Positions 1 to 11,730 of a stretch of DNA of 64,000 bases are shown here, in pieces. The notes under the pieces are model-generated. The model did no database searches. It was not told the origin of the DNA and saw only the letters and a program-made list of their open reading frames with translations. Source of the DNA: Dictyophora rubrovolvata. Lineage: Eukaryota; Basidiomycota; Agaricomycetes; Phallales; Phallaceae. Positions within the stretch are counted from its first letter, which is position 1. Each line of letters opens with the position of its first letter. The stretch is taken from the NCBI GenBank assembly GCA_029959195.1, contig CP114120.1, positions 2,108,001 to 2,172,000 of the forward strand, given 5' to 3'. Both the position numbers and the translations under genes were made by a program.

Positions 1-1925
1 AACAAATATTTCGAAAGCACAGAAAGCAAAGCTATGCCGTGTGTAAATAAAATCTCTGATTAAGGAACGCAGGAATCACCTAGATTAAGCCTCCAAATCA
101 TTATGAGTATAGGATCGGCGATATGAAGCATCGCCCTTCGCATCATCATTAAGATTACGAAATTCAATCCAATCACCTTCATTATCTATTACTTTGAATG
201 CGAGTCCGTCTGTTGTAACTTTAATCGGGATTAGCCAGTACAGAGGCGAGCGTCCGAATATAGAACAAAAGTTTTCTTTCCAACCGAGGTTCTACGGAAG
301 AAAAAAGCTCGAGAAATAATACCGCAGGCTTTAGATTGACATACATAAGGGAATTTAACCTGAAATTCTCGGTCAACATGTTTATGCTAGATTGATATGT
401 CTTGAACATACTTCTCTGATTTTGCCCCTGCGGATTAGTGTAGCGACTTTATCCTTTTCCCATGCTTCAATAGTCGTAGTATTAGTGAGTAAACAATAAA
501 AGTGGTATGCACTAGCGAACAGTCAGCTCGTTCGTCTTTGGTGAATTTTTGAAAGGAAAAAAAACCTGAATCCTCCGACTAATAGCAGGACCGGAAGACA
601 AGCAACATAATTTAGAATAATAAATACAAGTTCTTTGGTGGTTGGTTCAACCTGTGATAGTTTAAATTAGGGAAGTGAAACGTTGAACCAATATTACCCA
701 GTAATTATCGTGAGCAACTCGATAAACACCGAAGACCCTGGAAGATAGCATGCATAAATGATATAAGCATGCTACATCGACAAAAAACAAAAAGCGAATG
801 AAATGGGCATAGTTGTAGTGTCCAACGCAGTTGTCAACCCAGGGACAATGGTGGTCTGGAAGCTAAATCAGCTTGCTGCGGGGAAAAGGGTAGAGGAATC
901 TCACCCATGCGAGGAATACACCTGAGCGTTACTCATAAAGTTATTTAAAAAGAGTACTAGAAGACATAGCCGTACCGTTTGCACTGTCTACAGTGATGGG
1001 TGCGAGGAGGTTTATACGCCTCACATGTACGACAATAACGGGGCTGTCCGGTAAGTTTTTTTGCTTCATACAAGTCTGTTTTTGGTTGCTTTAATAAAAC
1101 CAAAATCAATATAAGACCCCACAAAAAGTCATCCTGGACTCACCCAGGCTGGAGGTACACGACCTGGATCAGTACGGACGGTCATGAAATAATTCCAATA
1201 GAGCATTGCGACAAGAATGCTTGATGTAAAGTTAGTTTTAGACCTAGATCATTGGGCAGAACGCACTTGAATGGGCCTAATAAATAAATGAGGTCTACAG
1301 ATATTTCCCCGCCATACCAAGGAAAGATGACGAATATTTGAGACGAGTACGCAAGAAACGCAATCGAGAGTGTTGTTGCTGTTACCCATATTTTACCAAT
1401 AATGCTTTGTGCAGAAGGCATAGATAGATAGACACAGTCCCAGGAATTTTGAAGCAGAAAGATGATATGGATATGGGTATGGGTATGGGTATAGTACAAT
1501 CTAGGAGACGAGTCTCAGGCTGTTGAGCTGCCAGTGCGATGTGACGCACGCCACGCCGCGCGGCATCCCGGCCGGCGTTCGCTGAATAGCTACACGGTCG
1601 GAATTTGACTGACATGAAAAGTAAATCATACAATAAGTGAAAAGACAGATTTTTATAAAGTTCCCTTTCCAAGCTTATAAGGTTAACTTGCTACTAACAA
1701 AGTGATGTATATATGTGTATGGTCGTAAAAACATTAATTGGTGCGAAGCAAGTGGGGAGGAAAAATGAGGCAAGAAAAAAGTCAATTTTTTAAATAAAGA
1801 TTGGCTTCGAAAATGATAGTCCATCACGATCCAGAGAGGAAAAAAAAAAGTCCGTTGGTTATTATGGCCCGGGGTAAAGTGTACAAGAGCATGGTGATAT
1901 ATTGTTGTTCAAATTGCAACTGTTT
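1..1925. other. Left-edge region without a recognisable gene
   Basis: I read both strands and found only short AT-rich open frames with no domain-like composition and no convincing exon chain. The stretch at about 1466-1492 holds a short degenerate GGGTAT repeat. The part nearest 1926 would contain the 3' untranslated region of the chitin synthase. A gene lying mostly to the left of the window cannot be excluded. Confidence 0.5.
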
Positions 1926-4900
1926 TCACCTGTACTGATGAACATTTGGTGGTGCTGCACCAGGAGGAAGTAAAGGGTGTGTTCCACTGCTCATACTGGT
2001 AGTTCGTGCGTAGCGAGTTCCTCCATTTCCTCCGCTTGGCGGCGGATTTTGGGTCGATCTCCGTGCTTGAGGTCTCGCAACCCTTCGGACCCCCTCAGGA
2101 CCTGGCACAGGTCCGCTATCAGATAGCGTAAAGCCTCGGCTGTTTCGATTAAGAGGTGCAGCAGAATTGGGGGAAACGAATGGAGAAGAACTACTTGGTG
2201 AATCATCAAAGTCAGCAGCGTATGCATATGGTTCTTCATAAGTCGACGTCATGACAGTGTACGGTTGCGAATTGCGATATGGGTTCTGAGTCTCAACAGG
2301 ATACTGCGAGTTGATGGTACTTTGGCGAAGAACACCCTGTTTAATCCGACTCATATGAGACTCAATAGAAGAATCGACAGTATCAAGCGATAGTGTTGAA
2401 TAATCTGCTTGAGGTGATACCAAACGTTGTTGTGAACTGTCTGGCCCCGAGATGGTATCTTCGCTAGAGCGTGGCGCACTAAAATTGGAGACTGGGGAAC
2501 TTGACTGCGTCATACGGCCTAAAGGAGCTGGTAGCTGTAGAAGCGAACGTTGACTATTCGGTATTTCGTTTTCAAACGATGGGGGCCCCTGCGGATACAC
2601 CGGTTGGGAGGCAAATGGATCAGATGACGAAACCATAGAATAACGATTGTAATCATCATTCCTAAGAAAGACATCAGCATTAAATATTAAACGCGGGTAA
2701 AAATAATACCTTTTGGGTGACGGTCGGGAATCATGATATATCGACTCTGCTCTCGAGTCATTTCCAATATTCCATCGTCTGTCTCTTTCAAATTCTGACC
2801 ACTTCTTCATAACAATGTTCGAAGCGTCGAACTCGCCCTCCTTATCTCCATGGTGGCCCTCTTTTTCATTTGAAACCTTTCGAGTCGCACCCCAAGAGAA
2901 GTCGTCAAAGTGCCAAAATGCATAAGCAGGGAGGGCGAAATTCCAGACTGGCAGCGACAGTAGGTATATGAACATCCAACCGACATAGGCAATTTTACGA
3001 GACGTCAATACAATCAATAAACCAGGAAGACCCAAGATAATCCCAAGAAGAATCAAAGGTATAGTTGTGTTCTGGTGATGAGGTATGATGGATATGATAA
3101 TTAGATAGAAAGTGAAAGATATAGCTGCCGGAAGAACAAGCGTCCCCATAAGTTCCATGAATACCACAAACTGCATAGAGAAACAGAAAGTTCCGCAAAG
3201 ATCGCGCACAAGCAGCAATTCCGCCAAATTGTGAATGGTCGAGTTGATCCATCTTCGACGCTGAGAGAGAAGAACTCTGAAAGTATCTGGAACAATCGTC
3301 TTGGAAACAGCTTGAGGACAAAACATCATCTTCCGTTTAGGGAATGTCTTCAGCATAAGAGTAGTCAGGTATCGATCTTCTCCCAATAACAGCAAGTTCT
3401 TCTTGTGGAGCGTGTCCACTATGTTTTCCGAATAGTGCTCTACAATATCAGGGTTGGCCAATATCGGAACCCAATATCCATCGTTGCCCTTTGGTGCTTT
3501 GATCCTGTACATACTGAAGCAGCCGGGAAGACAAGTTACACCACCAAACATTGACTCAAATGCTTTGGTGAGGTGGTGGGAAATATAATATTCAAACACT
3601 GTTGTCGTCAACCATCAGTATTCGCTACGGTGAATTTGATGTAATGTAATCAAATACCTTGAATCATCGTAACCCAAGTTTCAGCTTTGTTTGCGATCTT
3701 AGTCTCTCCGCATAATCCCATTATTTCTTCATCGTGGGCCATACAAGCAGACATCCGAGTTAATGAATCCGGGAAAACCTTGGTATCCGCATCGACACAA
3801 AGAATATACTCATATCGGTCAGGCGTTATGCCCGTTACCCGCCAGAGGGCATTAAAAAATTCATATTCCATGGTTGTCATGCGCTCGTCGAATAAAACCT
3901 TCTGCAGGAAAGACATCAACACGATCTGAGAATCACGTTTACCACGGTTGCCTGGCTTGGCCTCGTTGGCTTCGAGGGGATTCCCCACTTTGGCCACAAG
4001 AATCATTGGAACCCGTTGTTGTTTTGAAAATTCGACAGTGTTGTCGTCATAATCGTAAAATCCTGCGTAAACCTTAGCCATGTTATGCCGTTTGTGGCCA
4101 TCAGCAATGGCAACATAGGAGTGTGGCTTGACCTCATGGGGAGGTATAATGAATTCTTTCATCATGTCAATGACAATGTCTGGTGTGGTTTTGTCGTTTC
4201 CGGATCCCTTGACCATACCGTCGGCAATAACCATGATGACCTTGTGAGAATTAGGGTAGTCTGTCGTCGCTAACGAATCCAATGTAGTACGCAGACCCTC
4301 GACTGATTCTGAATATGCTGTGACGAGACATATCGTATGAGATAGTGGGAAATGGAATGGTTCATAGTCCGGCGGAGGTTGAGGAATCACGTTAGCCGTT
4401 GGGAAAGGACATGGTGGTGAGGATGTGTCCTGAAGGGATGAATGTGATCCACGTCCAGATTCAGAAGGTGCGAACAGAGAACTCTTGTTATTTCCGTAAG
4501 GCTGCATTGTGCTCCGGCGGAAATTAACGTCATTAACACTATATGCCGTCATGGGCCGTCCCTTAAGCCCAGAATCCTTGGTAAATCGACTGGTTACGGG
4601 AAGGAATGCCGTGCTTTTCCTGCCATTTCCTTTGTGTAGCTTTTCTCCAACATTATCCCTCTGGACGGTTGGACGATAACTTCCAGGGGCTGGTCGATAA
4701 ATGTCGTCAGTCCAATTTTCGATTTCGGCAGCTCGTTTCATTCGTTGAGCATACGATTCCTGAGGGAAAGAGCCTAAACGCCACGAGACGAACCAACCAA
4801 ATATGACGGCCATGGCAAAGCGAATGGAGACAACACCAATAATGAACACCAAAGAAACCACTAAGACCACTTCGGAAGCTACGCAGCCTATTGTGTTTGT

Positions 4901-6414
4901 GTCGATAAAGCCGACTGTGACAATATCCTGAAGACAGCCGAAGGTTGCCTTTTGTTGCGCCCGATAAACACTCATGGTGGCGTCCCCTCCCGATAACTGA
5001 TTGCGAGTACTCAACTTGTCAAATATGTCTGGGTAATTTACCTGACTACGGTCCAACCATCCCAACAAGTCCAAATCCAGCACATTACTAGAAAACGAGT
5101 TATTAACAAAAGTAATAGCTGGTGTATATAGACTTACGACTCATATACAATTAAGTTTCTACTAGTGTCACTAACATCGTCCCAAGTATAGAAGACTTGT
5201 CCACTAGCACCATGAGAAGTCAACTGCTGACGAGAGGTGGAGTCGGTATGGCAGAATGTTGACTGAGAGTAATTTGCCTTGTTAACCGGAGATGTACCGA
5301 GCTGATTGAAGATATTGCAAGGGAAATACCAAGCTAACTTCTGACCTGAATGTTGTATTGAACTGTTTGGGGCGGTCGTTATGATATTCAAACAGTGCTC
5401 GTTGACGTTCTGAAAAAGGAACGACGCATCCATTCCACCCGCAACATATGGTTCGTCAAATAATGGATTGCTTTGACCGCTGAAAAAACCTTGAACGGCA
5501 GGGTGGTTAAAGTTGGAGAAGTCATAAGCATATCCATTTATTATGAGAGATCCCTTATCAACGCTTCCGCCATGAAAGCGTACGGGAGGCTTCCCACAAA
5601 CAGTTTGCGTAAAGCCGAAGGTGAGGAAACCGACACCCGCCATTGCAGCAAAAACAAACGATAAGAGACCCATTTTCTCTCTCCATGCGCGCTGCTGTTC
5701 GGGCGTTCGAATACCACAAGTGGAAAGTATGAAGGGAGGAACCCAACATGTTATCAGCCAGGAATAGATCATAAACGCATCCTTAGGACCAGGAGCTATG
5801 TTGTCGAAGCACCCACTTCTCGCCTTTGATTCAGGAACAGGCGTTCCAGAAGAACGCCGACGACGAAGAGTAGCGCCACGTTTAAATAGCGAAAGACCAG
5901 TTTCTGGAGAACCTTCTTCTCTGCCAAGTAAGGATTTGCCACGACGTAACGCGGCTTGGGGATGATTGCCAGTGCCTAGAGAAATCAATGACTAAGCGAT
6001 CTTTGCATCTAAAGAATCTTTCATACTAGATGGCAAAACTCTTCCTTGACTTTCTAATTCGGCTGCTCTTGTTCGGTAATGCCAAAGACGATGATTGGGA
6101 TCCATCTTCTCTCTATCAGGTTTGACTAAGCTTTTCTTACGACCAACCTTGGAACCGAGCTGAGTTCCGAGAATTACATCGTCATCATCCATGACCTCTT
6201 TAAGGGGTGTTGGAGGTAAGGGTTGTTCTTTAGTTGGTGTTTGTTGCTGGAGATAGCGAGATGGCTGTATGGGTGCAGCACGGTCACCTCGTTCCAGCGG
6301 TTGAAACGTAACGGATCCACTTGACGGATAACTTGTCACCACCGGCCGCGCATAGGCATTCGTATTCATCTGAAGGCCAGGTGGCGGCTGTCGCGCTGGA
6401 CGATGGCTAGACAT
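1926..6414 (-). CDS. Class IV (Chs3/ChsD-type) chitin synthase
   Basis: This gene encodes a plasma-membrane processive glycosyltransferase that makes cell-wall chitin from UDP-GlcNAc. The exons I infer are 6414-6027, 5975-5138, 5087-3658, 3598-2710 and 2661-1926. They sum to 4281 nt, giving 1426 residues. Two membrane helices lie near residues 190-270, followed by a cytochrome b5-like region that starts around [15 protein letters not shown] further helix pair precedes the GT2 domain. The catalytic motifs are visible: [13 protein letters not shown] and CVDADTK in exon 3, then [13 protein letters not shown] and QRRRW (about residues 998-1002) in exon 4. Several helices follow, and the tail is Ser/Pro-rich. 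There is no myosin motor, which fits class IV and not class V/VII. The last intron (2662-2709) is 48 nt with no in-frame stop. The gene points away from the BRCA2 homologue, with a transposon between them. Confidence 0.95.
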
Positions 6415-7003
6415 GAGAGTGTGGTATACGTCTGGGTCGGATGGCCGTGGGTACGGTCGGACCTTGAACTAAGGGATATGACTGTTGATATCTCGGGGTA
6501 AAAATATAAATTCGGTGATTTGAGGTTGAAAGACAGGAGGTTATGATGCGAAAGAATGTGGACGACAAGCTTGTCAAAGTATACGTTGGTATGGTGCGCA
6601 ATGTGCGTTGGCGAAAAGAACTCCAATGACGATGAGTAATTGGATAATGGGTAATTACGTAATACAGCGCGCAGCAGTTTTTTTTTTTGAACAAGCTTTC
6701 TCAAAGCTTCCCAGCTAGTGCAGCGTACTATATTGTCCATTTTGAAACAAATGAGGATTCGCTTAATATAAGCAAGTTCCATTGTAAGCTTTTTAAATCC
6801 AAGTGCATACAGTTTTCTCTTTCGGCATTGAAATTATTACGTAACAAAATTCGAGTAGTTAGCTTCAAAATTATGACCACGAACATGTATGAATTAATTA
6901 AGTTTCTCAAGCTGTCCAAGTCGCATCCTTCTTTATGCAAAGAGTATATACATGAATTTGTAATGACAAGCAAATGACGCGTGCCAAATGTGTGCATGTG
7001 AGG
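6415..7003. other. Chitin synthase upstream region
   Basis: This is the 5' side of the chitin synthase. It is AT-rich with a T-run near 6679-6688. The open frames that cross it have low-complexity composition and no likely splice partners. I see no gene here, so it is probably promoter and leader sequence. Confidence 0.5.
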
Positions 7004-7007
7004 CCAT

Positions 7008-7048
7008 ATAAGGTAGAGGACACGTAGATCCGACTAACCTAAGCGCCC
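7008..7048 (+). repeat. Left terminal inverted repeat of the MITE
   Basis: This 41-bp arm is perfectly complementary to 7741-7781. Four extra bases (7004-7007) separate it from the left target duplication, while only one base separates the right arm from its duplication. The outermost bases therefore differ by a small indel. Confidence 0.92.
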
Positions 7049-7740
7049 GAAAATAAACCCTAGGAAGAAATTCGTTTCAGCACAACACAACACTCAGAAA
7101 ATAAAGATATTAAACCATAGATAGATTTAAATGAATGTAAATTAAATTGTTATGGTGTTTTTTCTAAAAAAAATAGTCTGTGTGAAAAGTTATAGCACAA
7201 ATACTACATGGGTCTCTCCAAAATACACAAAAGCTGTTTTTCAGCGTTTTGACAACTTTTTGTTTTTGCCTACAAAAAATTTCGCCGCACCTTATGTAAG
7301 CTATATTACCATAAATGGAATGTCGCTTAGAGCGGGAGAGTTTGTGGGGTTGCTACGTTTTGGTGGTGCGCGTCTTGAGGGCGATGACGCTGGACGACGC
7401 TCATCGCGCGGGATGATGATATTCTTGGATGATGATGATAATGCCATGATAAGCGGGGACGCAAGGAATGTATGAGAGCTTGTGATGACATTTCGGGGAG
7501 ACAGCTTGAAGATTACCTCAGCAGTCCCAGAGACATGGCTACACTTGGGCTACACTTTGACTGCATTGAGAGTACACTTATCCTTATAAATTCTTACTTA
7601 AAATTGCTGATTTAATCAATTTATAAAAAATCTTCACTGTCTTACACCAACTTTATCCCTGAAAATATAGTTTAGGGTTAAGAATTTTTGAATTTTTTTC
7701 AAATTTCGCCGCTTAAGCACTAACCCTAAGCTTATGTAAT

Positions 7741-7781
7741 GGGCGCTTAGGTTAGTCGGATCTACGTGTCCTCTACCTTAT
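7741..7781 (-). repeat. Right terminal inverted repeat of the MITE
   Basis: This 41-bp arm is the perfect inverse of 7008-7048. It ends at the ATGTGAGG duplication 7783-7790. Confidence 0.92.
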
Positions 7782-7887
7782 GATGTGAGGTGTTGGCGCG
7801 ACGTGACAACTCGTGTGTAACGCGCCAACTTGTCAGTCACGAACCTGAAATCGCTTTGAAGTCAGTTCGAAGTGAATCCCAATTTAC

Positions 7888-10800
7888 ATGGCTTCGTCGC
7901 GTAAGTAGCACTTTCTGCTATTCTCTCCTGAATATTAACAGTTGTTTTAGCTTCCTCTTCTCCCCTTCGCAAAAGACCACGTCTTTCGTCCCCCACATAT
8001 GAAGATGAATTTGATATGCTAGACGGCGAGGACTTTCGGACATTAGATGAAATTGAATACGGATTATCTCAGAAAGCTGATACTTCTTCTGACTTAACAC
8101 GAGATGAAATACCGGAGGCGTCACCTCAGAAGAAGCTGTTTCAAGGATGGACGTCTTCACATGAACATCTAGCACGTCGGCATTCAAATGGTTAGTCAGG
8201 AGACAATATTCCTTCTGTTAAGAGATGTTCATCTAATAAAGAAGTAGATGATATGCGACCCCCGAGTCCTGAAGAGCGTCTGGAAAGGGACTTTGAAACA
8301 TGGTTTTTACCTTCGAAAGCGGCCTTACCAACCTTTTTTGCTTCTGCATCTGCGTTGATACACAAGGAAAGGGCTATTGAAGAAAAGGATGTGTTTCCTG
8401 AGTCTTCCGATATCACAGAATGCCTATCAACCGCCTGGCTAGTTCCACGCCCTGACTCGATTGAATTGGCCAAAAAGAAACTTCATGCATGGGAGCAGGA
8501 AACCGAAAACGAAAACGAAACACCGAATATCATTGTACCTCCACAAGCGAGCCTAGAAGATCGTCAACCATTCAAGAATGTGCAAAATGCTAGTACAAAT
8601 GATGATTCTCCATCCACCTTTCAACAGCCTCCTCGCCCAACACTGTCGTCGGAAAAGGGTATCTTGAATCCCCTCCTTTCCCGTACCAGCGCGGCTTCCT
8701 CAAATTTTCAATCATCTAGTTTGACCCACCCTTCACCTGCTACACCAACCAGATTACCCACTCAGCTTTCTCAAACGTTCCTACCGCCATCCTCCCAAAA
8801 ACGCAAGTCATTAGGTCTAACACCTCAAGCTCGAGCCTTTGCATCCAAAACGAAATTCAAAACACCGTTTAAAACAGGTTTCAACGTTGATCAGAACGAA
8901 TCTAAAAAGCTTGCTCATCCGCTCAACAACCAGGGCAGTACTAGCACTAATCTGGCTCATGTTTCTCCGACGTTAACTCGTTCTTCGCTCGAGGATGAGC
9001 CCACGCGTGTCCTTAAACACCCCAATAACATTCAATCCGTCACTACCCGACCTACGTTAGCTACTTGCGGACTGATTCCACAGGCGTATGACCGAGAAGA
9101 GCTTGATGCAATGGGTGTGTTAGTGGTAATAATCTGTCGTCCCCGAGGCTTATATCTAACATAATTACAGGCCTTCATCCTTATTCACCCTCAGGGACAT
9201 CTCTGACTTCCTATATTACCGATTTAATGCGGCACCATCTGACGCCCCAGCTGGAACTACCCTGGGTACAGATTCTGCTTTAGAAGAACTCCAAAGAAAA
9301 GGATGTCGTCTTGCAACGAAAACATGGGTCGATAACCATTGGTGTTTGATATTATGGAAACTTGGCGGTATGACATGTTTGGACCCAGAGAAGCTTACTA
9401 CTATTTGGTGTTGGGCAGAAGTGATGAAACAACTTCGATATCGGTTAGTTATTGACTAATCAATGAAAAACCTTCTCTATCTAAATTCATTATACAGATA
9501 CGAGAAAGAGCTCGCCGGAGGCTCTCGTCCGGCATTAAGTCTAATCACCGCGCTAGATACGTCGATTGAGAGGCCCTTAGTATTATGCATTGCAAAGATA
9601 TCATGGACTTCTCAATGCCCAAACAGCAATACTGGATCTTATCCGGAGCTGGAGCTCACTGATGGTTGGTATCGCATTCGAGCCGAGGTTGACGGCGCCC
9701 TGGCACGCGCGATTCGACGAAACATCATACGAACGGGTCGCAAATTGATTTGCATTTGTTCAAAGGCAAGATTGACACGCACAGATGGAATAAATTATAA
9801 TAAATTTATGCAGATTGAAACACCCAAAAATGAGCCCATAGACATCCTCGACTCGTACGGCCGTGCACATTTGTCGCTAAGTGGGAATTCAACGCATTTG
9901 GCACCATGGCACGCAAAACTTGGATTTCAACTAACCCGATGCATAGCAACGTTACACAGCCTATCCCCGGATGGTGGTCGAGTACCGGTCATGGATATTG
10001 TCATAACAAATGTGACCATCTTCCCTATGTTCAGTCAACGTATGTTTTTATTTATTTATGCCCACTCTGAAGGTATATCCAATGGCGTATATTGAATTCA
10101 TTTCGACTTCTAATGGAGAAACCCGAGTGGGGCGTAACGAAGCCGAAGAAGCCAGTGAAGAGGAGAAGTGGAAGGTCCGTGTTCAATATATGCACTATAC
10201 ACTATTATTTATTCTTCTGAAGGTCAAGCGCGCGCGAGAAGCCTTGAGGCTGCAGGAAGAGCTGGAGAAGAAACTAGGGAGATTAGAGAGTTATGCGGAC
10301 ATCCTCGAGCGAAGGACGAACGTTGTCCTTCCGCTCTCAGAAGTTGGTGGGTCTCGATGACACCCTCGTGGCTCGTGTTTCTTATTGAAGGCTTCCCAGA
10401 CTCGGCACCTGCACATCTTGAATCCATTCTAGATGAGCTGGAGGAATGTGACAATGCCGCTTCTATTATCCAGAACGTTGTGAAAGAAGACGCCGGTTGG
10501 CTGAGCATACTTTTGAGACAGAAATGTGCAGCGGAACGTGAACAAGCAAACGTTCTGGTTGAGGCAGAATTGGAAGTATGTATATTCATTGTTATGAAAG
10601 TGAGCTCCCTACAACTTAATCTAGACTTTAACTCCTCCGCGTCGGGTCCATAGCTTCAGAATTTTGCGCGTCAAAGACGCGCGAACAGTGAAGAGAGCTC
10701 CCACACGGACGGCCCAACTAACCATTTATGACGCCGCGGCGCTGCAAAACAATACCGATGGAATCGAGTTTGATTTGAAAATTGGTCAGCGTTATCTGGT

Positions 10801-10959
10801 ATGCATGCTGTTATCCTATCCTGGTTTCTCTTCTCTATTTTACCATTGCAGGTTTCTAATTTAATCCCCAAACAACATAACGCATGGATGGGAACCGAAC
10901 AAGGAGCCGAGATATTTTTAAGCACCAGAAAGGACTCGAAATGGCAATTAATTCATTGA
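7888..10959 (+). CDS. BRCA2/Brh2-like recombination mediator
   Basis: This protein would load Rad51 onto ssDNA during homologous recombination, with a DSS1 partner expected. I infer ten exons: 7888-7900, 7951-8190, 8248-9118, 9171-9443, 9498-10011, 10073-10174, 10223-10346, 10391-10575, 10625-10798 and 10852-10959. They total 2604 nt, or 867 residues, with all phases consistent. The first exon is only 13 nt. The BRCA2 helical domain is clear around residues 375-470 (DISDFLYYRFN, WVDNHWCLILWKLGGM). OB1 begins near ELTDGWYRIRAEVDG (about 518-532). A charged helical insertion follows, and a last OB fold holds RTAQLTIYDA and QRYLVSNLIPKQ. The N-terminal third is disordered and may carry a split BRC-like motif (FASAS, residues 115-119, and PDSIELAKKKLHAW, about 153-166). 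The length resembles compact fungal Brh2 proteins. The promoter space is mostly the MITE. Confidence 0.9.
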
Positions 10960-11730
10960 TTGCATATATTTATTGCTTCGATTGTCGTGTAATATATACC
11001 GGCGGTAATTCGGCTGTATTGCTATAAAAACGGGTGTTCAATATTCAATGCCACACTGTACAAAAGCTGTTTAATTCACTCAGACTAATAAATTCCATTT
11101 TGACCCCAGACTCGGATATCGATAGGAACTAACAACTTATTCTTATTTCAAATGCGGTTTGCTAATTAAAACGAGTATACGGCCCGAAGACCCAATTCAA
11201 AGACCGATAAGAACAAGGATTTGAAGACATTAAAAATTGCCTCACGACAAGTACCATAAGTAAAATGGTGCGCATGGTATCCCGATTCAACTGTAATGTA
11301 ACGCCGGGCCACTATTGCAAGGATCAAACTTGGACACCGGGGATGAAACTAATACTATTAGGGAGAAACTAACGAAATTCTTAACATAAGTAGTCTGAGA
11401 AGCTCTACTACTAGTACTCCGGCTTTTCCGGTTTTTTCCCCAAATCCAACCGGCCTTCTAAGAATGTAGTACTGGCTCATAAATGAACCATCGACATGGT
11501 ATGGCACTGCTTGATTCGTCAGATAAGAGAAGCCAGAAATGGAACACTGCAGTGGTCGCCGGGACGTGTATGCATTGACACGGATAACCTTCGGGATCTA
11601 GTGTTCCTTAGCTTGAATCCTTAGGTGGTAATTGACTCCTGAACTCAAAAAGCACTTTTCCTTGGAACGAACAAGGGCATCGAGCCGCTTCAATATTATA
11701 AAAACTCTAAATAGCACGTACAATCTATAG
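10960..11730. other. Convergent intergenic region between the BRCA2 homologue and MFS gene
   Basis: This is the 3' flank of two genes that face each other. It is AT-rich and has no open frame of note and no repeat that I could identify. Confidence 0.5.

Larger units (their letters stand above)
6996..7790. mobile_element. 779-bp MITE-like DNA transposon with 41-bp TIRs and 8-bp TSD
   Basis: Bases 7008-7048 and 7741-7781 are perfect inverted copies of each other (41 of 41), beginning ATAAGGTAGAGGACACGTAG. Directly outside lie two copies of ATGTGAGG, at 6996-7003 and 7783-7790, which is an 8-bp target-site duplication. The element proper is then 7004-7782. The interior is AT-rich and has no transposase-like frame. 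An 8-bp duplication is typical of the hAT superfamily (MuDR elements give about 9 bp), so a non-autonomous hAT relative is the best guess. Identical arms and an exact duplication suggest a fairly recent insertion. The right edge lies 105 bp before the start codon of the BRCA2 homologue. Confidence 0.9.

Noticed and set aside
1466-1492. GGGTAT repeat as a telomere-like tract
   Set aside because: Only a few imperfect units inside ordinary sequence; common simple-sequence drift.
7152-7475. Open frame inside the MITE as a transposase or cargo gene
   Set aside because: The 107-residue frame has no transposase motif, an odd composition and ends in an Asp run; it is most likely chance.
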